Shown piece by piece: positions 12,031 through 25,318 of a stretch of 64,000 bases of DNA. The stretch is from Leptodactylus fallax (lineage: Eukaryota > Chordata > Amphibia > Anura > Leptodactylidae). Below the pieces are notes generated by a model. It saw only the letters and a program-made list of their open reading frames with translations. It was not told the DNA's origin and made no database searches. The position numbers and the translations under genes were made by a program. Each line of letters starts with the position of its first letter. Position 1 is the first letter of the stretch. The stretch lies in assembly GCA_947044405.1 (NCBI GenBank), contig CAMRHE010000168.1:2859001-2923000 (forward strand), in the 5' to 3' direction.

Positions 12031-12056
12031 ATGTGGATCCTATTATCAATAGGACA

Positions 12057-12402
12057 GTAAGGCTGGGAAGACACAGGGATTATATTTGCAGCAAATTAAC
12101 CGCTGCTATATTGGCAGCAGTTAACTCACTGCAATGTACAGTCCCAGTATAGTGGAAATCTCATCCACACACGGCATCTAAAACCTGTATTGTACTGTAA
12201 AGTGTCTTGCTCTGCAGGTTTTGAAGCTGCAGTATTTCATTGCTTTGGTTTCTGGCGCATCTTTCCACCTTTGCTATGCAATGCTTTGAATTGTGTGAGT
12301 TGCTGTGATTTTGGTTGTTTTTTGCCATGGCCAGGTCCACTGTGGTATATTCAGCAAGGAAATTCCACAAAGGACCTGTTTTCTGTGACATTAGCCTAAA
12401 AC
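12057..12402. repeat. Possible hAT-type MITE
   Basis: Begins TAAGGCTGGGAAGACAC and ends CTGTGACATTAGCCTAA. The inner sequence is rich in GCAGC/GCTGC and AGTGGAAATC-like words shared with the GCTGCGTTT elements at 16450-16918. Ends are only loosely inverted. Confidence 0.35.
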
Positions 12403-12886
12403 AGAGCCTGTCCCAGGATCCACGCAGACTTTTTAATGACAGAAGTCTATGGCAAAAAGTTACATCTTGATATTTTAACAAAATGCAAAAATATGATTTG
12501 AACAACGTTTAGACTTATGCAATAGGATGTATAATGACCCTAGTTAGACACTGAGTACAACTGTACAAAATACAACAGAAAAATACATGTGCCTTGGTAT
12601 GAAATTACAGGCATACAAAGGTACAGTATGGCCCTTTGTACATAAGACCTTACTTAAAACATTTTAGAGGTCACTCTGGGACAGTGTGATGCAGTTTTTT
12701 TCTTTCTTTAATAAGGAGTGGATCAGCCAAAGATTTTGCCAAAGTACACACCATGCTTTAAAATTCACACAAAACCTCAACTAACAAAAAAATAGTGATA
12801 GATAATTGTAATGTTATCATTTAAAGATTAAAGAACAGCAGAACAACATTTTTCAGCATGAGGTATTTGATCTGAAGTATTTGATG
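12403..12886. other. Unassigned non-coding stretch
   Basis: AT-rich, with no ORF or terminus recognised. Confidence 0.45.
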
Positions 12887-12888
12887 TA

Positions 12889-14459
12889 CAGTGGGGGAAA
12901 AAAAGTATTTCGTCAACCACCAATTGTGCAAGTTCTCCCACTTAAAAAGATGAGAGAGGCCTGTAATTGACATCATGGGTAGACCTCAACTATGAGAGAC
13001 AAAATGAGAAAACATCTAGAAAATCACATTGTCAGTTTTTTTAAGAATTTATTTGCAAATTATGGTGGAAAATAAGTATTTGGTCACTTACAAACAAGCA
13101 AGATTTCTGGCTCTCACAGACCTGTAACTTCTTCTTTAAGAGGCTCCTCTGTCCTCCACTCATTACCTGTAGTAATGGCACCTGTTTGACATTGTTATCA
13201 GTATAAAAGACAACTGTCCACACCTCAAACAGTCACACTCCTAACTCCACTATGGTGAAGACCAAAAAGCTGTGGAAGGACACCAGAAACAAAATTGTAG
13301 ACCTGCACCAGGCTGGGAAGACTGAATATGCAATAGGCAAGCAGCTTGGTGTGAAAAAATCAACTGTGGAAGCAATAATTAGAAAATGGAAGAAATACAA
13401 GACCACTGATAATCTCCCTCGATCAGGGGCTCCACGCAAGATTTCACCCCGTGGGGTCAAAATGATCACAAGAATGGTGAGCAAAAATCCCAGAACCACA
13501 CGGGGGGACCTAGTGAATGACCTGTAGAAAGCTGGAACTAACGTAACAAAGGCTACCATCAGTAACACACGACGCCTCCAGGGACTCCGATCCTGCAGTG
13601 CCAGACATGTCCCCCTGCTTAAGCCAGTACATATCTGGGCCCGTCTGAAGTTTGCTAGAGAGCATTTGGATGTTCCAGAAGAGTATTGGGAGAATGTCAT
13701 ATGGTCAGATGAAACCAAAGTAGAACTGCTTGGTAGAAACACAACTCGTCATGTTTGGAGGAGAGTGAATGCTGAGTTGCATCCAAAGAACACCATACCT
13801 AGTGAAGCATGGGGGTGGCAACATCATGCTTTGGGGCTGTTTCTCTGCAAAGGGACCAGGATGACTGATCCGTGTACATGAAAGAATGAATGGGGCCATG
13901 TATCATGAGATTTTGAGTGCAAACCTCCTTCCATCAGCAAGGGCATTGAAGATGAAACATAGCTAGGTGTTTCAATGATCCCAAGCACACTGCCAGGGCA
14001 ATGAAGGAGTGGCTTTGTAGAAGCATTTCAAGGTCCTGGAGTGGCCTAGTCAGTCTCCAGATCTCAACCCCATAGAAAACCTTTGGAGGCAGTTGAAAGT
14101 CCGTGTTGCCCAGCGAAAGTCCCAAAATATTACTGCTCTAGAGGTGATCTGCATGGAGGAATGGTCCAACATACCAGCAACAGTGTGTGCCAACCTTGTG
14201 AAGACTTACAGAAGACGTTTGACCTCTGTTATTGCCAACAAAGGATATATAACAAAGTATTGAGATGAACTTTTGTTATTGACCAAATACTTATTTTCCA
14301 CCATAATTTGCAAATAAATTCTTTAAAAATCAGACAATGTGATTTTCTGGATTTGTTTTCTCATTTTGTCTCTCATAGTTGAGGTCTACCTATGATGTCA
14401 ATTACAGGCCTCTCATCTTTTTAAGTGGGATAACTTGCACAATTGGTGGCTGACTAAAT
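12889..14459 (+). mobile_element. Tc1/mariner element (CAGTGGGG family), right tip missing
   Basis: Starts after a TA with CAGTGGGGGAAAAAAAGTAT. Long inverted repeats of roughly 200 bp follow, and the block GACATCATGGGTAGACCTCA near 12970 recurs inverted near 14385. The right repeat stops at GGTGGCTGACTAAATA, about 20 bp short of the expected end. Inner direct-repeat copies (AAATAAGTATTTGGTCA near 13070, and the inverse at 14280) fit the IR/DR layout of Tc1 elements. It carries one broken transposase. Confidence 0.9.
13252..14263 (+). pseudogene. Tc1 transposase pseudogene
   Basis: Starts [20 protein letters not shown]. The DNA-binding region has [18 protein letters not shown] and the AT-hook-like KISPRGVK. 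A stop at 13525-13527 (TAG) falls where the sister copy at 11383-11778 reads Gln, so a CAG-to-TAG change. The catalytic part resumes at 13666 ([20 protein letters not shown]) and is frameshifted near 13805 and again later. The C-terminus reads toward AACAAAGTATTGA at 14251-14263. The intact family protein would be about 340 aa; this copy cannot make it. Confidence 0.85.
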
Positions 14460-15162
14460 AGGTCAGCTTGCAAGCCAAAGAAATGTGAAATTGCATAAAA
14501 TGTTGCTTCCAGGCATCCTTAGAAGCTCCTCTCTGTGAGTTACAACTCTATAGAATTCTGAGTCCTAGTCCTTAATACCGAATAGGTAGATAATTCACCA
14601 GTAGTGTGGCCTGTGAAGATGAGTATGCCTAACTAGTCTAACTACAGGCCCTTACTCAGTCCCAAGCAAAAACGTAATGCAGTTCGTCCACGATTACTTC
14701 TCTCACTGACCCGTGTCTGTTGGGTACCTTTAGCCTTTGTCTGGACCAGCTGGAAGCTCCAGAAAACATGCGGTCTCACTGACAGGGCCACTTCTCAGCT
14801 TGGTCCTTGATAGCAATCTTCTCCTTCAGGATGCTGTCTGAACAAATCCTGGAACAGTCTCTGCTTCAGCTTCACCTTGCTATATTTCTGGTCCCTTAGG
14901 AATGCTCCTACTCACACTCCAGTCCTCCTCCTTCTAGAGCTCAAAGCACACTCCCAAGATGGCTGCCACACACACTCTGCTCCTCCTTGTAGCTCCACCT
15001 CTGCAGAACAGGGTCTCCACGTCACTACTCCAAGGAATTACAGAATTACAGTCTTTTCCCACTTCTGAGGTAACAGTGGCCTCTTGTGGTCAAACAACCA
15101 ATTGTCAGTTTATAAAAAAAAAAAAAAAAAAATATTTACAGAAACAGGTACATTCATAACAT
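14460..15162 (-). repeat. LTR-like repeat remnant (uncertain)
   Basis: On the minus strand it begins TGTTATGAATGTACC at 15162, like an LTR start, passes an A/T-run (15113-15130) and a GC-richer middle. I found no matching 3' edge or target duplication, and its far side meets the truncated Tc1. A solo LTR is possible but unproven. Confidence 0.3.
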
Positions 15163-15164
15163 GA

Positions 15165-16100
15165 GGGCTGTTTCCCCATCTTACACCGGCTGTATAATAC
15201 AGCCGGCACCCGCCACTAACAGAGGCAGTGTGTACTAGAAGTCATGTCATGTATTGCGGTGAATAGTATGAGCGATAAGACCCCCTAGGGTTCAAGGTCC
15301 CTAGGCGGTCTCTAAAAGAAAAATAAAAAAGTTTTTTAAAGTATTAAAAATACACAAAAAATATAAAAGTTTAATTCATCCACCTTTCCCTAGATCACAT
15401 ATAAAAATAAATAAACAAAAGTAAACAACAGATTAGGGATCCCCGCGCTCAAAAATGCCCGAACTATTAAAATATTAAAATATTTATCCCATACGTTGAA
15501 TGGCGTATCGGGGAAAAAAAAATCAAAATGGCCAAATAGCTGTTTTTTCAACTTTTTGCCTCCTATAAAAAAAAAGGAATAAAAAGTGATCAAACTATCA
15601 AACCTTCCCCGAAATGGTATCAATAAAAAACCATCTTGTCCCGCATAAAAAAACGCCATATCTAGCTCCATACACATAAATATAAAAAAGTTACAGGTGT
15701 CACAAACATTTCTATTTTGTAAAGTTTTTAATTTGTAAAACGTATCATAACATTACAAATACTATATGAATTTGGTATCGCCGTGATTGTACTGACCCGC
15801 AGAATACAGGTAATATGTAATTTTTACCACATAGTGAATGCCGTAAAAATTAAACCCATAAGAAACTGGCGCAAATGCGTTTTTTTTTTCCAATTCCATC
15901 TCATTCTGAATTTTTTTTCCAGCTTCCCAATACATTGTACAGGATATTGAATGACACCATTACAAAGTACAATTTGTTTCGCAAACAATAAACCATTATG
16001 TGACTCTGTGAACTGAAAATTGAAAAAATGATGGCTCTTGGAATGGGGGACGGGAAAAACGGAAATGCAAAAATGAAAATTTGCTGTGGCGTGAAGGGGT
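15165..16100. repeat. Dispersed repeat with a conserved non-coding core
   Basis: The core CGAAATGGTATCAATAAAAA (15611), then TTTGGTATCGCCGTGATTGT (15774), recurs in the same order at 25052-25200 as CAAAATGGTATAAATAAAAA and TTTGGTATTGTCGTGATCGC. Two copies therefore define a family. It has no credible protein and no ends that I could fix. Confidence 0.6.
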
Positions 16101-16449
16101 TAAGGAAGATCGCACAGAACAATACAGAGGGCAACTTATAAATATCATCAATAGTTTCAAAAATGTGCCTAACAGTCTGCAGGAACTTGTACCAAACAGT
16201 CCCAAGATGGGTACATCCTACATGTTACTAAAAATGCATAAAGAAGGCATCTGCGAAGACCAATTATTTCTGGTGTTGGGACTTTAACTGAGAGTATTTC
16301 CGGTTGGGTAGAGATTTCTCTAAAACCCTTGGTGAGGAGCAGATACAGTTATATCCTCTGTAAACTCTCAGCCCTGGGTCCCTGCCTTCCCGAAGTCTGA
16401 GGCACCCCGTTGTGGAAACGTTTTTTAGTTTTAGTTTTTTAGTTGCTTT

Positions 16450-16617
16450 TTCTTCAGCCAAAGCAAGGTGTGGATTGAGCAGAAAGTAGAAGTATAAGAA
16501 CATCCTATATATTTCCAATTCCCTTTGTAGCCACTCTTGGCTTTAGCTCAAAAAAACGCAGCTAAATCTGCAACAAAAAAAGCTGCGTTTCTGCAACGTG
16601 GGGACTCAGCCTTAAGC
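16450..16617. repeat. GCTGCGTTT MITE subfamily B, partial
   Basis: Shares CAAAGC..GGATTGAGCAGAA, CACTCTTGGCTTTAGCTCAA and the right end GCTGCGTTTCTGCAACGTGG with 22995-23236 and 62193-62406. The left end is missing. Confidence 0.65.
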
Positions 16618-16628
16618 TTCTCTATCAG

Positions 16629-16918
16629 GCTAAGGCCCCATGTAGCATCCCACAGCAAAAAAGTGCTGTGGGAAAAACTGCGTCGGCAATGTATCATGGT
16701 TTCTCCTGCGGCGCTTTTCACAGAAAGTCCGCAGAGGTTTCCGCTGTGGACTTTCTGTTTCAATCATACCTATAGAGAAACCATAGGCGTTTCTGTAGGT
16801 ATAATTGACATGCTACGATTTCCAAAACTGCAACGGTTTTGGAAATTGCAGCATGTCCACTGCGCGTATTTTTACACAAAATGATCATGGGATACGCCAC
16901 CTGTGGCCCCGGCCTAAG
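16629..16918. repeat. GCTGCGTTT MITE subfamily A
   Basis: Begins CTAAGGCCCCATGTAGC and ends TGTGGCCCCGGCCTAAG, inverted. The body has CTTTTCACAGAAAGTCCGCAG and AGGTATAATTGACATGCTACG. Sister copies are at 22485, 34836, 35835 and 38603. No ORF. A hAT origin is a guess from the style of the ends; no clear 8-bp duplication was found. Confidence 0.7.
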
Positions 16919-18344
16919 AGTATATTCATATGCAGCAGATTTTTGCAGAAATTTATAAAATGGTCCCATTCATCTGATATGTGATTGCAGAAATCCATGC
17001 ACATGACACAGAAACAAATAAATTCAAATATATGGTACCGCATTATAAAAGTGTGTGGCGTTACCAAAGCTGCCCCATTATGAATGGAATTTGCCTGTAT
17101 AAATAAAAAAAAGGCTTATTTCTAGTCCACCTATTTAATCTTTCTCTACATGAATTTATTTACATTCAGCATTATTCTTATGCGGCTCTTTCCTTGGCAT
17201 CGTATCATCTAGGGTGGTGTTATAAGAATTTATCTCGTGACAGACCTACAAAAATAACAAAACACCTCTCGATAAAAATATCTGCCTTTATTACCAATCT
17301 TGACTTCTTGGCAATCCCCTCAATTCTCTTTTAACATTGCAATTCTTTAGATGAACATTTTTCGCCTTCAGTCAATTTTAGAAATCATCTCAGGAGTAAC
17401 ATTTGTAGGAGGCAGTAAATAACTGTCCTTTGCAATACATAGCACAATATACAGCCTAGTGACCTGCTGAGGCATTTTCGAAAACACCTAAATTCTTACG
17501 ATCTGAAATTAACAGAAACACTCTGTTGCTGATAGTGTTGTGGTAAACACCATTATTTATAATGGCATTGTTTTCTGATGCCTCTTTTATGTCCGTTTAT
17601 TAGTTCCTTGCATGGGGCCAAGATGAACAGTACGATTCATAATGTCATTGTTTTAAAAATGCATTTTCTTGATGACATATGGATGAATTCCGTTGGTGAA
17701 GCTGTTTGCCAGTTGGCTTGGCGGACAGTAGTAATGCAAATTCAGTTTGTGTAGTGCTGTGAGAGCATTTGCTAATAGATGCTTTGTGCAAAGCTTGAAA
17801 GATGCTTCTTCATGGATAGGATTCTGCCAGGAGCACACTGAGATATTCACAATGTCATTCTGCTGCTTTTGAAATGTTTCTCTTTCTATACTGGAGACAG
17901 AAGTCACATTGCACATTATTGTGAATGTTACAATAATTCTTAAAATTGTAGTTTATAAAAGATATTCTTAATGGGTGGATGCTAAGAAAGTAAAATTCAC
18001 ATTATTATTGGAAACCCACTGAACAATCTGTTAAATTTGCAACCCCTTTGTCAACTATTACACCCCCTAAGTGGTTTTCAAGTGCATTATACTTTTGGGA
18101 ACAAACAGACACCCGGTGTGTCTTATTTTGTAGTTTTTGGTTTAGTAAGAAAAGTATGTTTGTATAAAATCAATCCATCTGGTTAAGAATTTAATATTTT
18201 AAGCAGAATATATTAACTTGCATTAGTCTTTGTTTCATGTGGAGCCCACTTTATTTTCCCCACTATAAACATACACTAGGGTCAATTGTAAAAGCCACTT
18301 GATAAGAATATTTTTTTTATGACTTTTCATTAGTTTTTGTTATC
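16919..18344. other. AT-rich intergenic DNA
   Basis: No gene, element terminus or RNA gene recognised. Confidence 0.5.
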
Positions 18345-19948
<1,604 letters not shown>

Positions 19949-19963
19949 TATATATTCATTTCT

Positions 19964-19980
19964 CTCTCTCTCTCTCTCTC

Positions 19981-20029
<49 letters not shown>
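19964..20029. repeat. (TC)n(TA)n microsatellite
   Basis: A CT run followed by a TA run. A second TA run at 22048-22070 lies just beyond the hAT-like element, so the element probably inserted into one TA tract. Confidence 0.9.
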
Positions 20030-20032
<3 letters not shown>

Positions 20033-20099
20033 GGTCGGACTGGCCCACCGGGGAACCCCAAAGTATAATAATAGCACTGAAGTGGAGGGGAGCTTTTGG

Positions 20100-20290
20100 G
20101 CGCATATAATACTGTGTGGGGGCCTCTGTGGTGCATATAATACTGGATGGGGGCCCCTGTGGAGCTTATAATACTGGGTGGGGGCCACTGTGGAGCTTAT
20201 ACTCCATACAGTGGCTCCTTCACTGGCCCCCTATACTGTATGGGGACCATTGATGGGGCCATTATATTGTTGGGGGGGGCAGTGATGGAG
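20100..20290. repeat. Degenerate minisatellite
   Basis: Units built on GCATATAATACTGTGTGGGG and GCCACTGTGGAGC; inverted relative to the array at 8800-9065. Confidence 0.65.
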
Positions 20291-20309
20291 GTCAGTAGCC
20301 TGGGGTACA

Positions 20310-20731
20310 TTAAAGGGGTTGTCCAGGATAACATTTTTTTTTTTTTATTACACCGGGGCAGGAAAAAAAACAAAACAAAAAAAAACAAAAAAACTTTCTC
20401 TCCTGTCCCCAGTGTCTCCCAGCATGCTTCGGTCCTGCAGTTCTGTTTTCTTCCAGCTGAAGTTCCCTCTGCACGTGACTACCAGTGACGTCACATGACC
20501 CCTGAGGCCAATCAGTGTCCTAAGGGAAGGGACCTGGGACTTCACAGCCAGTGAGGACTTCCGGCAAAAAGAAGACAGTGGAGCTGCAGGACCGGACTGT
20601 GCTGGGAGGACTCCGGAGCACCGGAGACAGGTGAGTATGTTTAGTATGTTTTTTTTTTTGGTGTGGGGGGGTTCACCTCCCCCGGACTAATTATAAAAAA
20701 AGAAAACAATTATACTGGATAATCTCTTTAA
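20310..20731. repeat. TTAA-type MITE, family I
   Basis: Starts TTAAAGGGGTTGTCCAGGAT and ends GGATAATCTCTTTAA. The family I core is present (CTCCTGTCCCCAGTGTCTCC, CACGTGACTACCAGTGACG, GGAGACAGGTGAGTATG). No ORF. Confidence 0.8.
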
Positions 20732-20754
20732 AGTGTGGCACATTAGGGGGTATA

Positions 20755-21173
20755 TTAAAGGGGTTGTCCAGGCATAATTTGTTATGGTTTATCCTCAGGA
20801 TAGAACATAGATACCTGATCTGTTGGGGGCCGACCCCGGACTGATCAGCTGTACGGAGCCACTTCTGGCACCTGGCCTGTAAACAATATGGGGCCGGAAG
20901 CAGAAAGCTCTGTCCACTGTATATTAGACGGGCACCTTCACTGCATATCAGCACTTATTGAAGTCAGTAGGAGCTGAGCCGCAGTGAAGGCGCCTGACTG
21001 CTATACGGCGGATGGAGCTTTCTGCTTCCGGCCCTGTGTTGTGTACAGAACGGGCTCCAGAAGTGGCTCCGAACAGCTGATGGGGCCATGTGTCAGCCCT
21101 CTACCGATCAGGTATTTATGGCCTATCCTAAGCTTAGGCCATAAAAAAGATTAACCCTGGACAACCCCTTTAA
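20755..21173. repeat. TTAA-type MITE, family II (fold-back)
   Basis: Starts TTAAAGGGGTTGTCCAGGCA and ends CCTGGACAACCCCTTTAA. The two halves are largely complementary: GGAAGCAGAAAGCTC near 20895 pairs with GAGCTTTCTGCTTCC near 21015. The 419-bp element can fold into one hairpin. It shares only the terminal 15 bp with family I. Confidence 0.85.
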
Positions 21174-21330
21174 TCTGCATCACACAGAATGTTAGCCCCC
21201 ATCACTGCTCCCACAAAATATAATGACCCCATTACTGTTCCCCATACAGTATGGGGGACCAGTGAAGAGGCCACTGTGTGGGGGGGACCAGTGAAGTGGC
21301 CATAAAAAAAAATTTGGCCCAGACAACCCC

Positions 21331-21692
21331 TTAAAAGAGGTTGTCCATAAACTGGAGAGAGCAGAGTGGCGGCCGCCAGGCAGTTGTAAAAATAAGAAAA
21401 TTTATATAAAAAAAAGCACACTTCCCTGTCCCCAGCACCCTGTTGTCCCCTGCCTGTGTCTGTTCGGCCTTATGACGGCGCCTCATTTCTGGAAATCCTG
21501 TACCTAAATTGGTCTTAGTGGTCACATGAGGTGCAGGACTCCCAGCAAGGAGTCGCATGAGACTGAATGGACACTGGCAGCGGACAACAGAGTGTTGGGG
21601 ACAGGTGAGTATGCATTTTAATTTATTTATTTTTTACTTTACACCTCCCGCCAGCTACATGGGTTGCTTCAATTCCTGGACAACCTCTTTAA
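21331..21692. repeat. TTAA-type MITE, family I variant
   Basis: Starts TTAAAAGAGGTTGTCC and ends CCTGGACAACCTCTTTAA. The core has CCTGTCCCCAGCACCC and GGGGACAGGTGAGTATGC. Its left TTAA is shared with a preceding MITE end (GACAACCCCTTAA) and its right TTAA with the next MITE. Confidence 0.75.
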
Positions 21693-21870
21693 AGGATTTA
21701 TCCATCTTTCTAATATTGATGGCCTGTCCTTAGGATAGGCCATAAATATTACATCTGCGATGATACAACAGCCAGGACCTCTGCAGATCAGCTTTTCCAG
21801 GACAGTGCGGCTACAGGTAAAGGTCACAATTCTAGGAGTCATGCTGTTCACTTGCCATACAAGGTGTAGC
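21689..21870. repeat. TTAA MITE family II, left half
   Basis: TTAAAGGATTTATCCATC opens a family II body (GATGGCCTGTCCTTAGGATAGGCC, split here by the length rule: GATGGCCTGTCC then TTAGGATAGGCC). The right end is not visible. Confidence 0.55.
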
Positions 21871-22071
21871 AGTAGGTTAAAGTAGTGCAGTGGTGCACAT
21901 GGTATAGTGGGTGAGCAGCATGGCTCCCGGCATGTTATTACCTTTAGCCGTCCTGTCTCAGTACCGCTGATCTGTAGGGGTCCTGATGGTGGGCCCCTAG
22001 AAACAATTCCACTGGTGGGCCCTAGACATCCCAGTCTGACACTGTGTATATATATATATATATATATATAC

Positions 22072-22315
22072 AGTACAGACCAAAAGTTTGGACACACCTT
22101 CTCATTCCAAGAGTTTTCTGTATTTTCATGACTATAAAAATTGTAGATTCACACCGAAGGCATCAAAACTATGAATTAACACGTGTGGAATTATATACTT
22201 AACAAAAAACTGTGAAACAACTGAAAATATGTCTTATATTCTAGGTTCTTCAAAGTAGCCACCTTTTGCTTTGATTACTGCTTGGTTTGGGTGCCCAAAC
22301 TTTTTCATATGACTG
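22072..22315. mobile_element. Internally deleted Tc1 remnant
   Basis: The left end after TA reads CAGTACAGACCAAAAGTTTG, a known Tc1-type terminus. The right end reads GTGCCCAAACTTTTTCATAT then GACTG and TA. Both ends are Tc1-like but do not match each other closely. No coding sequence remains in 244 bp. Confidence 0.7.
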
Positions 22316-22484
22316 TACATTTACATTAGATAGCCATCAGAAGAAGACTTGTTCGTCCAACAGCTATCTCTCTAAACCCTCCCAGAAAAAAACGCTGCAT
22401 TTTACCATACCAGCAAAGTAGATGAGATTTTGTGGACTTTCTTCCACGCATTGCAGGAAAAAAACATTGTGGAACTGTTTTTAA

Positions 22485-22740
22485 GACTAAGGCCCCACAT
22501 AGAGAGCTGCAGCCAAGAAGTGCTGCGGAAAAGAAGCATTGCGTTTTTTTCCGCTATGCTTTTCACAGAAAGTCTGCAGAGTTTTCCTCTGCAGACTTTT
22601 TGTCCTTATTATAATTATACAGAAACCGCCGGCATTTAGCGTAGGTATAATTGACATGCTGCGATTTACAAAAACACAACAGTTTTTGAAATCACATTTC
22701 CGCTGTGGATGTTTTTCTGCAATGTGTGGATGGGATTAGC
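22485..22740. repeat. GCTGCGTTT MITE subfamily A, 3' truncated
   Basis: Starts ACTAAGGCCCCACATAGAG. The body has TTTTCACAGAAAGTCTGCAG and AGGTATAATTGACATGCTGC. It fades after GCAATGTGTGGATGGGATTAG. Confidence 0.7.
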
Positions 22741-22994
22741 AAGGTACTGTAAAACTTAGCGTTGTTTTCCGGAATTTCGTAAAAAAATACTGTCCCATTC
22801 ATTTCTATGAGCCCAGGTACACGACCGCAATTTTTGCGGTCGTGTGTCTGTTCCATATTCAAGGACCGCAAATTATGAAGCATGTCCTATTTTTTGCCAC
22901 ATTTGCGGCACAGACCAGTGTAGGGAATCATACAAGATCCGTGGATTACAGAGTATTTGCAGACAGTAAATCCACTACTTTCGTGTGCAGGAGG

Positions 22995-23236
22995 CCTAAG
23001 ACTGAGGCCCCACACTGCAGAAAAGCAGCTTTTTTTTGTTACAGATTGGATTGAGCAGAAGGTAGTATATACATATATAATATATACAATATATATACAA
23101 TATATATATATATATATATTATAGAATATATTTCCCATTCCTTTTGTAGCTACTCTTGGCTTTGGCTCAAAAAAACACAGCAAAATCTGCAACATAAAAA
23201 GCTGCGTTTCCACAACACAGGGTCTCAGCCTAAGTG
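22995..23236. repeat. GCTGCGTTT MITE subfamily B
   Basis: Starts CCTAAGACTGAGGCCCCACA and ends CCACAACACAGGGTCTCAG. It is expanded by an internal TA-rich tract (23066-23122). Confidence 0.65.
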
Positions 23237-23239
23237 TTG

Positions 23240-24383
23240 ATTTAAGTAACAAATCTGCTTTCCATCCAAATTCTCTGTCTCCATGCAATATTTATTTTAC
23301 TATTGCTTTAGCTTATGTTGACTTACTGTACATAAATTAACATGGAAGTTTGCTTAGTTGTACTGAAATTATAAAACATACGTATAGAAATCATGCTGCA
23401 TTAGATGTAATGCTTCAGGTATGTTACTTTTTAATGTAAAGAATATGACCTCCAAATTAGTGTAATAGTATGTGTATTATGCTGCAGAATATGAGGGTTG
23501 GGCAATTGCATGATGTATGTAGCATTCCTTCTGTAGCCACAGATGCATGACAGAGGACTGGGAGTAACACCACAGCCAGTTGTATATTACTGATCCATGA
23601 GTTTAGTTCTCAGAAGCCATAGATTTGCCAGATTTGGAGAGTTGTGCTTGCTCGATCTATTTTCCAGGTGGTGCTACAGGTAAGCTAATTAAGGCTCAAT
23701 TAAAACAATCTGGAAAGCTTTTTCTTCTGGCGCCTTAGAGAATTGAAATCTTAGCAATGGTAAATTGGTGGAAGGCATACGTAAGGTATCACTTATTATA
23801 TGTATCAGAAGTGACCATAGTATTACTAACTGCTTGCAGATTCATAATAGGAATCTTGTCATAATGGACTAATTATTATTGTTTGGAATTTACTTATAGA
23901 GTAAATCCTATACAGATTACTTTTATTAAAAGTGATTAAGAAAACCTGATATTGTAGCAACAATAAAAATTATTAAAATAATTCACTTAGATATTAGATA
24001 CTGATGACAGGGTAGGTCATCCATATCAGATTGTTGGAGCCTGACAGCTGGCACCTCCACAGATCAACTGTTTGAAGAGACCACAACAAAGGTGTCCTTT
24101 TCTGCAGTCAGTTCACGCCTTCCATACATCCGCTATATACAGTATGTATGTGGGATGTCAGGACTTTAAACATGGCAGCTGCTTAGGAGCTGATCGGATA
24201 CCATAGTCACCGAGTCTCCGCTGTGGAAAATTTGGCAATAATATCTGAGATAAGACTTATAATCACAGGAATTTAACTCTTTAGATACCTCAGTCAATTG
24301 TGGAAAAAAACATTTAAAGAGTGCACATGCGGCAACTTATTGAGTGGATCACTCCCCACCCAATACAGCAAAAGTGAAGGAAC
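23240..24383. other. AT-rich intergenic DNA
   Basis: No gene recognised. 24000-24240 contains a decayed MITE family II body (GTCATCCATATCAGATTG, CACCTCCACAGATCAACTG) without clear ends. Confidence 0.45.
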
Positions 24384-24770
24384 TTAAAGGGGTTGTCCGG
24401 GATAAATGGAAATCCCTACACTAATCTAAACACCCTCCCCCCCTCCTACTTTCTAAATAACATAATTTATCAAAAATGTATAGTTAGCCATATCCCAGGG
24501 ACATTTGCTGGTTATCCTGTGACGATCCATTTCCTCCGTTTACGGAAGGGGGGAGTGAGGTGAGAGGTAGCTAGCATGGAAGTTACATAGCAGGAAGCTG
24601 AACCATGTAAACAAGTGCAGAATATACCAGGAGCTCCCAGAGACACCTCGAAATCACTCAAAACACTGCTAAAGGTATATGGGTACATTTATTGATCCAT
24701 TAATAGCACTAACAGACCTTTTAAAAAAAAAAAAACAGACAAACATTTTTTGCCCGGAAAACCCCTTTAA
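24384..24770. repeat. TTAA-type MITE, family IV
   Basis: Starts TTAAAGGGGTTGTCCGGGAT and ends GCCCGGAAAACCCCTTTAA. The body differs from families I and II. No coding capacity. Confidence 0.75.
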
Positions 24771-24829
24771 TAGTATACTACATTACACTAGTATTGCAGT
24801 ATACAGTACGGCTATCGCACCCTCTGGGG

Positions 24830-25220
24830 TTTAAACCACTAGGAGGTCCAATAATTAAAGTTAAAAAGTTTCTCTATCTTACAGCTTTCAAAATAAATAA
24901 ATATATTTGGTATCCCTGCATCTGAAAATGACTGAGCTATAAAAATATGAAAACATTTATCGCATAAGGTGAATGCCACAGTTGGAAAATCTTCATTTTT
25001 ACTGTTTTGCTGCCTCAAAATACGGTAATTAAGTTAAAATATATTCCCCAAAATGGTATAAATAAAAATTACGACTTACCCTGCAAAAAATAAAGACATC
25101 TAACAAAGCTCTGTACATGGAAATTAAAAAGTTATTTTTTGTGTTTGGAATTTTTGTATTAAAACAAAAAGTACATAAATTTGGTATTGTCGTGATCGCA
25201 CCAACACCCAAAATATAGGA
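24830..25220. repeat. Second copy of the 15165-16100 repeat
   Basis: AATGGTATAAATAAAAATTAC and TTTGGTATTGTCGTGATCGC occur in the same order and spacing as at 15611-15795. It ends just before the copia insertion. Confidence 0.6.
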
Positions 25221-25318
25221 ATATTTGCCAACTTCTCCAGGATGCCGGTGAGGCTCCCGAAAAATGGGTGACATTCCAGAAACCTACAAATGCTGGTAAA
25301 TCTCCCAGTCCTGACCAA

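Larger units (their letters stand above)
20030..22045. mobile_element. hAT-like element hosting a MITE cluster
   Basis: Left end CAGGGTCGGACTGGCCCACC; right end GGGCCCTAGACATCCCAGTCTGACACTG, whose complement begins CAGTGTCAGACTGGG. The ends are similar inverted repeats about 15 bp long. Both flanks are TA microsatellite, so the 8-bp duplication cannot be fixed. Its own sequence is short. The middle is taken up by a minisatellite and at least four TTAA MITEs. No transposase. Confidence 0.55.

Noticed and set aside
14460..15162. Complete LTR
   Set aside because: Only a TGTTATG-type start was seen; no matching end or duplication. Kept only as a low-confidence repeat.
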